From Garcia nutans (lineage: Eukaryota; Streptophyta; Magnoliopsida; Malpighiales; Euphorbiaceae), in contig CANTUV010000062.1 in NCBI GenBank assembly GCA_947685225.1, positions 16,636,501-16,700,500 of the forward strand: DNA of 64,000 bases. Reading direction: 5' to 3'. Shown here in pieces: positions 56,260 to 64,000 of the stretch. Positions within the stretch are counted from its first letter, which is position 1. Every line of letters begins with the position of its first letter. The notes beneath the pieces are model-generated. The model searched no databases, was not told where the DNA came from, and was given only the letters and a program-made list of their open reading frames with translations. Position numbers and translations under genes: made by a program.

Positions 56260-59200
56260 TGTAACACCCCTTCCCAACCTACATGTGTAAGCCGAGTAGA
56301 GGTGCCGCACTATCCAAATGTTGCTACCAATTTTACTTAGTCAAATTTTTGTTCCGATTTTACAGAAATTTTGCCAGAGGTTCGCCTAGAAATTTGGGTC
56401 CCAAGTGTCGACAAAACTGATTTTTTTGATTTTTGAAAACATTTTTACACAAACCAAAGCGAATACAATCAATTTCAATACACTCCCAATGAATCCACCT
56501 TATACCCTCAACTATAACCCTGCAAGAAGAATTCACACTTCTAATACAAATTAAAGTAGAGGTTTCTTATTATTACATACTACTAACGTATAGTATAACA
56601 TAGAAATTCTCAATCTTATATTTTCATATACATGCCACTACTAGCCAACTCATAATATAGGAAATGAAAGGCTACTCTGAGGTGCTGCGCTGTGTTGTGC
56701 TGCTCAATGCTAATCACCAAAATCTACTGCTCCGAACCTATGAGTCAAGAAAACTCAACTCGCTGAGCAATGATGCTCAGTGGGTACTTTACCAATGAAA
56801 ATATAAGTAAAACATGAAAGTATTTGAACTAAAAGGAAATAATTAAATCCAAAATCATCCAACATTAAACCAATGGAAGTTATTGTCCATTCAGTGTAGA
56901 TATACTTTCAACAATTGTAAAAACCATAATTCAACTCATATTGCAGTACGTAGTTTTAGAAAAACAGGACTTTGACTCAGGCTCTGCTGGCGTATAGGGA
57001 ACCATAGCGATAAGGCAGTGGCCCTCACCATTGTAACATAGGTGGCCCTCACCACCATGGTTATAACTAAATCCGCTCTACGGCCTATACCCGCAGGTAA
57101 TCGCCGGAGCATTCCAATCACAATTTCACAACATCTCCACTCCACAGCCTATACCCGAAGGTAACCGCCGGAGCATTCCAATCACAATAAGTGGCAGTAC
57201 TGCATAAGTTAGTATAGTGCACCATACCCGTATCTACCACTCCCAACTATCCAGTAGAGCAAAAAGGTTAAAATGATTCAATTTAAGTCTCAAACCTCAT
57301 TTTAGAATGACTCGAGAAATCATTTTAAATTCCCATCGCGCTTTGCCATTTACGCCGCGCACCACATTCTTTAGTCAAACCATTACCCTTTTTCACATAT
57401 TTAACATCCATACTAAACATATCAAACATTTCAAAGCATTCCTCAAAAAGTCACAATTTGACCAAATGAATAGTGTCGCGGCACATAAAATCGGCAACAC
57501 AAAATGGCATGACCAAATGAATAGTAAAAATATGAATTTTTGTCAAAATTTTAGTCTGTTTCAGTCATGCATTTGACCAGGTAAATGATCTTTTTTTTGG
57601 CTGAAATTTTACAGAAAACTTATTTCATATGTTGAATAATTGCACGTAAAATTTTGTTGAAAAATTCATTCATTAGCTACCTCAAACAATTGCCACAAAA
57701 ATAGTCCAGAAAGCTGTCACTTTGGGACCATTTCAGCCCAAACATATGAAATACATGGAATAGTTTATTTTTCTTTTTGAAATCAATATGAAGTCTTCTT
57801 TAATGATAAAGTGAAGATTCAAACACTTCCTTTTGATAACTTTTGCATGTTTAACTTAAATCAACTAATTAAAGTTCATCAACATCAAAGATTCCATAAA
57901 CCAAAGTTTGTAAGAAAAATAAAATTTCTTTTATGGTAAAGTACCAAACTTGGTTTATTTGCTTTGTTCCTTGCTTGTCCTATTCTTTCTTCCCTTGTTC
58001 TTCTTTATCCCTTTGATTTCCTATAATTTTCATAACTTCCATAATAAGAACATTATAGAAACCATATGTTCAAGCCTTGATTCTTGCTATCTAAAGCTAC
58101 TAATTACCATTTATTCATCACTTCTACATGTATGGATCATTTAATCTAATTTATCTTCACTTTCTTAACTTTCCCATAATCTTCCCAACTTTTCTGTCAT
58201 TGATAACTTGAAAACTATAAATCAAATGAATAAACTAAAGCTAGAATTGGAATCCTTACCTTAAAATTAAGCTTTTCCTTCCAAAAATCCATTTGAACAC
58301 TTGAAAAAATTTCTTCCCTTTTTTGGTGGAGAGAATTTGGCCATGCCTCTCAAAATGGAGAGAAAAATATATGTTCTTAGTTCTTTAATCATCCTTCTCT
58401 CCCTTTTTATATTTTTCCATTTTCCATTTATTTAATTAATTTCATTTTGAAGGGTTAAGATTAATCCAACCCAAAAGTGTCTTTAAACAAGATTTTGCCA
58501 TGTGTCCTTTTCTAGAAAATTACTATGCCATGTGTCCTCCCTTTGAGATTTACCAAATTAACCCTCAAATTATCACACATGGCCCCCTTGGTGCTTGGGT
58601 GGAAGTGAAAAGACCAAAATACCCTCCGGCGATTAATCGGTCGTAACTTTTAAACCGTACAGTTCCATGAGGTAAACTACATATGGTTTTGATCCTCTCG
58701 ACCTCTACTTTCTATTTTTAAGGTCTATTTTAGGTTTCCAAGTCGTTTTGAAAATTTACCAATAAGCCCTCGACTTTTTTACAAAATTCTCTTTAGGTCC
58801 TTTCTTTGCTCGGGTTTTGCCCGGGCTCCATTTCTACTGATGATTGTTTCATATTCAACCCCTCCACATCCTTTACACACTCGTTTGTTTATTTTCTACT
58901 TTAGATTCATGTATAAATTTTAATTAATAATGACCAACATGTCCCTAGTCAAAATCCCCTATATCTTCCAAATAGTGCATTTTCTGGAAAAACCGTTACG
59001 CGTCATTGCGACCCAATTTTTCTCTACTCTCCATCTTTGGAGTATGTTATGTGCACTATTAAGAACTTCCATTACAACTTTTGAAATTACAGTTACCTCC
59101 CCAAAACTTTTTGAAATTACAGTCACTCCCCAAAACTTTACATTTTTGCAATTAGGTCCCTTTGGTCCTACGACCTTCTCTAGGAACCGCCATCAGAGAT

Positions 59201-59270
59201 GACCTCTCCAGATCCTTTCTCTTGCTGAGCATATGACTGCTAGACATAAATATAGTGGGCGGATGTGACA
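56260..59270 (-). repeat. Solo LTR (3011 bp), target duplication CCCGC
   Basis: Forward ends TGTAACACCCCTTCCC and GGCGGATGTGACA. The flanks 56255-56259 and 59271-59275 are both CCCGC. Its 3' end resembles that of the LTR at 1668 (TGTAACACCCCTTCCC, then AAGCCGAGTAGAGG), but the 5' end (TGTCACATCCGCCC on the minus strand) differs. It holds a divergent twin hairpin at 56742-56780. No coding sequence recognised over 3 kb. Confidence 0.9.
56742..56780 (-). other. Twin-hairpin module, divergent copy H
   Basis: Minus strand: CTGAGCA-TCAT-TGCTCAG, then GAGTTGA-6 nt-TTGACTC (two wobbles). The stem words are quite unlike copies A-G but the two-hairpin layout is the same. Confidence 0.65.
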
Positions 59271-59275
59271 CCCGC

Positions 59276-59909
59276 ACAACACGCGATATATGTATACCGG
59301 ATAAAGGAGTGCCACGGTTCATTTCTAAACAAACCAAACTTTAATCTTTAACATATAAGTATCATAAGTCAGTCCGAGTAAACTTAAAATATTTAGCCTA
59401 TATTATAAATAGTAATAGATAAAATATTTCTTCATTAATATATATATATATATAACAATAGTACCCAAAAGTTTATCCAAACAGTATGTTCAAAACATTT
59501 GTTAAATAAGCAGCGAAAAATACATATGTATATATATATATATATATATATCAAAATCAATGTTTACAAAATTATAGAATTTATACATGCTGGAAGTTCG
59601 TCTCTGATCTTGATGTCCACAATTCAACACTGCTATCACAAACTCAAGCCTAGACTCGACTCGGTCTAGACGAGCTCTCCGGCACAACTGGATCTACCCT
59701 GACACCTGCACGTTGAACCACAATCGCGCTAAGCAGAAAGCTTAGTGGTACAAACTTTGATTCAATAAAGATCAATGCGATGCTCATGCACAATATATAT
59801 GAATATATCAACTCATAGCATTATATCTCAACATTTTAATCATTTGCATAACATTTCATAATTCACATTAAAGCAAAGACAAGCATGGGCCCAAAAAGAA
59901 ACTAATATG
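59276..59909 (-). repeat. Tekay-type LTR fragment, cut by Ogre-like element 2
   Basis: Continues 56215-56259 after the solo LTR. Contains TTATACATGCTGG and GACTCGACTCGGTCTAG as in the LTR at 50786, a (TA)n run at about 59527-59551, and a twin hairpin (hairpin 1 at 59729-59745; hairpin 2 partly decayed). Cut at 59909. Confidence 0.8.
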
Positions 59910-60082
59910 TGTAGACCCTTAATTTTTGATCCAGTCTGGTCCAATATATTTTAATAAGTCCAAAATAATTTTTGTGTTGTCCAATATATTTTAATTAGTC
60001 CAAAATAATTTTTGTTATCTTAATTAAATAATATTTGCTTTAGTATTTAATTTTTATAAAAAATAAAAAATAAAAATAAAAA

Positions 60083-60310
60083 TCGGCAACGGAACAATCG
60101 GTGACGAAAAAATCATCGCCGAAAATCAGCATGGGGCAAAATGGCCCGCAAGCCAATTTCGCCCCCCGTAGCCCACTACCCCCTGCGGCAGCTTTTTCCC
60201 CAGTGCAATTTTTCCGCAGTAGTTTTTTTCGCCAGCGTAATTTTTCCGCAGCAATTTTTTTTCGCCAGCAAAATTTTTTCGACGCAAATTTTTCCGAAAC
60301 CAAATACAAT
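60083..60310. repeat. Array of AATTTTTCCGCAG / TTTTCGCCAGC units
   Basis: Alternating short words TTTTTCCGCAG and TTTTTTCGCCAGC, three to four pairs, preceded by CGGCAACGGAACAATCGG-type text. Unrelated to the GTCGAC array at the same position in the sister LTR. Confidence 0.75.
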
Positions 60311-61587
60311 TAGGTTTCGGTTTCCTTTTTTTAATTAATTTTAGATTTCATGAATAACTAAAATTAATCATAAAAATCTTCTATAAATAAGGACTAAAAC
60401 AACACAAGATAGAGGGTGAAATTTTGAGACCGAAATTGGGGTGAAATTGGAGACCGAAATTGAGGAGGAGAACTTTGAAAGATTTGAAGAATTCCTTCTG
60501 GCAGTGAAATCGATCAGACTTATTGAGAGAAACAAACAAGCAATTCAATTCATCAAAGGCAGCAAAACTTGTCTTTGTTCTTGTTCATCCAAGAAGAAAA
60601 TTTTGGTGGAACCAACAAACGGAGTTATGAATGTCTAATTTCTTCATAGAAGCTTAAATAATCCAATTATCTCTTTTGATTTAAAAACCCTAGAACTTTA
60701 ATTTACCTTTTCTAAAGCTTAAAAACCTTAATTCGTTTATTTGTTTTCCAAAAATATTGAAATAGTTATTTTTTTTTCAAAATCTCAAAACCCTAATTTG
60801 CTTTCCAATTTTTCAAAACCTTAAATTGAATATGTTTCTTTTCAAAGCCCTAAATTGAATCTGTTTCTTTTCACAAACCCTAAAAAATATCTTTTTTGTT
60901 TCTATAAACCTTAAATCATTTTGTTTATTTTTATAAAGTTTCATAAAATTATCAATTGATTTTCAAATCCTAAAACCTAATGCATTCTCCGAAACCCTAA
61001 TTCTAAAATTCTAAAACCCTAATTCAACTCCAAAACCCAAAACAGTAAACCCTAAACTAGCTAACCTAAACCCTAATTTTTCTAAACCTTAATTTTTAAA
61101 ACCTTAAAACCATATAAATCTAATGTTATAATTCTACACAGTAAGTAACCGTAAATCATAAATTCAATGTTTTAAAGTGTTCAAACTCTAATTTCATGAT
61201 TTTACCACTCAAACACTAATTTGGTTAATCAAAGAACTTTATCAACCTCTTAAATTATAAAACTTTGCTCCATTTCAATTCTTTTAAAACTCACACTAGC
61301 TTAAACCCATAAATTTCAAAACCCTAAACACATTAAATAAAGAATCTTAAATAGAAACAGTAGCCCAAATTTGAATCTTTACTTGCTTTATTCAATTTTA
61401 TATTTGATTATGCTTTAATTTATTTTTAATGCTTTTTTGATTTATTTAAGTTCAATACTTGATTTATTTAGTTTATCATGGATGAATGTTTATTTTATAT
61501 TTTGATTAATACCTTTGATGAATGATTTATTTATGATGAATGGTTATTTACTTTTATCGATTTATTTAGATTTCCAAATGTTGTAAG

Positions 61588-61752
61588 AGGTATGTTTCCA
61601 CTTGGCGGGTACCTCATTAGTTAAATATCATGTAATTTAAATTGCTTTTATATTTTAGAACTAATGTAAAGGACATGTTTCTACCTTTCGGTGGGTGTCC
61701 TATCTAGGTATGAATTATGTAAGGGCATGTTTCCATCTTCGGATGGGTGTCC
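61588..61752 (+). other. Three successive stem-loops, LTR 2
   Basis: 61588-61614 (AGGTA..TACCT), 61671-61700 (GGACA..TGTCC), 61723-61752 (GGGCA..TGTCC with a G-T wobble). Same order and spacing as 54830-54997. Confidence 0.78.
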
Positions 61753-62142
61753 ATTTATTTATTTTGCTTGGACATTGTTTTGATTTTTAATATAATGATG
61801 CTTTATTTCAATTGTTGTGTGTAATATGGATAATGTTATTATATTTAAGAATTTTATAATATTAAGACTTGTAAAGGAGGCCGGTTCCAATGAACCGGGC
61901 GTTGTGGGGGTGCTGAGCCTTTTCTCACATTCCCCACTCGTACCTAACTTTTTGAACCCATTAAGGGGTTGGGGATTCCTTAGGAATCGAGTCATCCACC
62001 CCTTTCTTTTTCTCGGCCCGTCCGGGTGGCGACTCTATTTTCTCCGAACTTAGGTCCATGTTCTCTAAGGCCCCAAGCCTAAACAGTGCCGAAGTCGCAA
62101 GAACCATTCCATCGGGAGTGGTGGCAAAAATCCCGCTCACAG

Positions 62143-62160
62143 TGGCGACTCCACTGGGGA
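62143..62160 (+). other. Primer binding site of Ogre-like element 2
   Basis: TGGCGACTCCACTGGGGA, one base after the LTR end CGCTCACA. Confidence 0.68.
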
Positions 62161-63320
62161 TAAGAGAAGTTGATTTCATTGGTCTTTATATTATTCTATT
62201 CTTTCTTATAATGATATTATCTATTGTATCATATTAGATTGCATCGTGTGCGTGAGTTAGGATGCCCGTGTTATCCGTGTTGTATTATGTAAGGGATACC
62301 ATACTTTCACTCAAGGTATGGAAATCGAGCATGGCATAACCACTCATAGCCTCATACCTTTTGGTATATACTTGCTATGGGAACCTAAGCCTTTTAACCC
62401 AACGACTAAAGCTCATGTAATTGGCCTAGTTACTTTCCTTAGGTTTTACCCCAAATGCATGTTGTTTGACTATGGTTAATTTGTCTTGGCTTAAATCATG
62501 GCTTATTTGGTTTGTTCTTTTTCTAATATGACCCAAGTACATTTGTAAACTCAAATAAATTTTTCTTTAAAATCCAAAAGACCAAAGCTATTTTCAAAAC
62601 ATTTCAAGATGGTCTTTGGATATAAAACTTTTCTAAAAACAAATCAAAAATTCTTTTGCTCATGGCCCAAATACTAAGCCCAAAATCCATTTTTTCTAAA
62701 ATCATTTTACAATGGGCTTAAAAATAAAATTATTTTCATCCAACCTTTTTTTAAAAAGAGCTTGCAAATTATTTAGGTTAATTACGAAACACTAATATCA
62801 ATTGTGAGCCTAGTTTATACTAAGAATAATTAACCATGGGCTTGTTTTTTGGCATGAATCATTAGTTACTTTTTCAAGTGAGAAATATATTTATAATAAA
62901 CCTCTTAATTTAGTTTTAATCCAATATAGCTTAAAAGCTACTTTAGTTGGATAAATGGATTAAAACCTAATTAAGGGGAATTATCATGGATTGATTTCCA
63001 TTTTTGAAAATATAACTATTGGTTGAAACGTCCGAGCGAATTATTCAAAAACAAGATACCCCATGTTGGTATTTTGTTAACCATATACCTGGGAAAAGAG
63101 ACTCGCCATTCGTGTGTGGATGTTATAAGGTTGGAAGGAACGTCCTATTCGTCCTTGTTTGTCTATTGTTTGTGCATACATGCATACATTTGCATCTCAT
63201 ATCATTTATCCTCTCTGGCTCACAGCCCTGAATTACGACAGTTCAAAAGCTTACGACAATCCGACCTATGCCGATAGCAAAGAAGCTAGCAACAACTCAA
63301 TCACTTGCTCACAAAAAACA
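62161..63320 (+). other. Leader between PBS and gag
   Basis: About 1.2 kb without a convincing protein. Short frames end quickly; no match to the extra ORF1 that full Ogre elements carry. Confidence 0.6.
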
Positions 63321-63734
63321 ATGGATCCCGAACAAATTCAAAGAATGGTGGATGATGCCCTCAATGCTAAAAAGGAAGAAATAAAAGAGGCCCTAGCTGA
63401 GACCATGAAGAACCAATTTACTGCAATTTTAGAAAATCATGCCGAAGCATCTGCTAGAACTAATAAGCCAAAGGACAAAGAGAAGACCAAAGTTGGTGCA
63501 GTGGGTTTTGATGATGAAAAGGTGATCATTGATGATGATGATGATTGGGCTCAATACTACCAAGATCCTCAAGACAAGAAGAAAGAACAGAACATTGTTG
63601 AAAGATCAACTATGGAGAAGGCCGAAACTATTGATATTGAAAAGATGATTGCTGATTTAGAAAAGAAATTTGAGAAGAAATTGAAAACCGAGGAAATGTT
63701 CGAAGTTGACAAATTATTTGAGCTAGATGAATAA
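63321..63734 (+). CDS. Gag N-terminal region, Ogre-like element 2
   Basis: ATG at 63321 (MDPEQIQRMVDDALNAKKEE); an upstream in-frame ATG at 63159 is less likely because the leader text there is not conserved in kind. The 137-residue product is highly charged, with an acidic DDDDDWAQYY segment and a coiled-coil-like tail (IEKMIADLEKKFEKKLKTEE). It stops at TAA 63732-63734. The same frame then continues with standard gag sequence, so the stop is probably a point mutation that separates the N-terminal tail from the capsid region. Confidence 0.7.
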   Translation: MDPEQIQRMVDDALNAKKEEIKEALAETMKNQFTAILENHAEASARTNKPKDKEKTKVGAVGFDDEKVIIDDDDDWAQYYQDPQDKKKEQNIVERSTMEKAETIDIEKMIADLEKKFEKKLKTEEMFEVDKLFELDE

Positions 63735-64000
63735 GTCCCGTACAAGTTTAAGATGCCATCATTTGCGAAGTTTAATGGAACCAAAAATCCTCATCTCCAT
63801 GTGAAGCAGTATATCACTGCCATGCAGTTTGTCCGAGCTACTAAGGCTCAAACTCTAAGGTACTTCATTCTCTCATTGGATCTTGTTATCCAAAATTGGT
63901 TCAATACCTTAGATGATGGAACACAAAAGAGTTGGGATATGCTTTACAAAGCCTTCATCCAACAATATGGATATAATGTTGAGATGGAAGTTACCTTAAT
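63735..64000 (+). pseudogene. Gag capsid-like region after the stop (partial)
   Basis: In frame with the preceding coding sequence: FKMPSFAKFNGTKNPHLHVK, YITAMQFVRA, LSLDLVIQNWFNTLDDG, QKSWDMLYKAFIQQYGYN. This is the retrotransposon gag domain of Tat/Ogre-type elements. Open to the window end. Confidence 0.8.

Larger units (their letters stand above)
59910..62141 (+). repeat. 5' LTR of Ogre-like element 2 (2232 bp)
   Basis: Starts TGTAGACCCTTAATTTTT and ends CGCTCACA. Strongly similar to 53234-55386 at both ends and in the stem-loop region, but the array slot near its start holds different DNA (60083-60310). Confidence 0.85.
59910..64000 (+). mobile_element. Ogre/Tat-like Ty3/gypsy element 2 (5' part)
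   Basis: 5' LTR 59910-62141, PBS, an untranslated leader of about 1.2 kb, then gag (63321 onward), running off the window. A long LTR, a tRNA-Arg-type PBS and this gag type fit the Ogre/Tat group. The element was inserted in a Tekay LTR fragment; ATATG (59905-59909) is the expected target duplication but the partner is outside the window. Confidence 0.8.

Noticed and set aside
63159..63320. N-terminal extension of the gag frame from an upstream ATG
   Set aside because: The extension (SIVCAYMHTFASH and on) has no gag character and no family support; the ATG at 63321 gives a sensible start.

Overview
The window is eukaryotic nuclear DNA from a plant, most likely a eudicot. It is AT-rich, has intron-containing genes with GT..AG borders, and carries plant-type LTR retrotransposons primed by initiator tRNA-Met, a plant L1-type LINE with a C-terminal RNase H, and a plant DOMON/cytochrome b561 gene. 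I cannot name the species. About three quarters is nested transposable-element sequence; one host gene looks intact and one host gene is broken.

Layout. 1-4370: minus-strand Tekay-type Ty3/gypsy element (open gag-protease frame leaving the window, PBS, complete 2.7 kb 5' LTR) sitting in an older related LTR scrap (4371-4600). That scrap sits in a decayed LINE (4601-5114, resuming 13177-15173). The LINE was split again by a young plus-strand Tekay element (5115-13171, TSD CAAAG) with a 1378-codon pol frame but a deletion that fused its 5' LTR to gag. 15174-20940: very AT-rich intergenic DNA with one unclassified repeat. 20941-22728: intact three-exon CYB561/DOMON gene (plus). 23848-28476: twelve-exon inositol monophosphatase / L-galactose-1-phosphate phosphatase gene (minus) with perfect splice sites but three coding lesions. 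29126-30955: solo LTR (TSD ACATT) within LTR scraps that continue to 33831. 33832-50785: remnant of one Ty1/copia element (RT, RNase H, then an envelope-like remnant), split by a solo LTR (34138-37056, TSD TTGTA) and by a complete but dead Tekay element (38559-49423, TSD CTCAT). 50786-64000: truncated Tekay LTRs, a solo LTR (56260-59270, TSD CCCGC), a tRNA-derived SINE-like piece, and two Ogre/Tat-like elements (53234-56025 and 59910 to the window end, the second entering gag).

The most interesting signals are non-coding. (1) Every Tekay-type LTR that reaches this region keeps a twin-hairpin module about 0.4-1.5 kb from its 3' end; paired bases change together between copies. (2) The Ogre-like LTRs carry three successive stem-loops of common design with compensating stem changes. 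(3) Several LTR families carry short palindromic or tandem arrays at matching positions but with unrelated sequences, as if a cassette slot were refilled repeatedly. No prokaryotic-style system, CRISPR array or rRNA/tRNA gene was seen.
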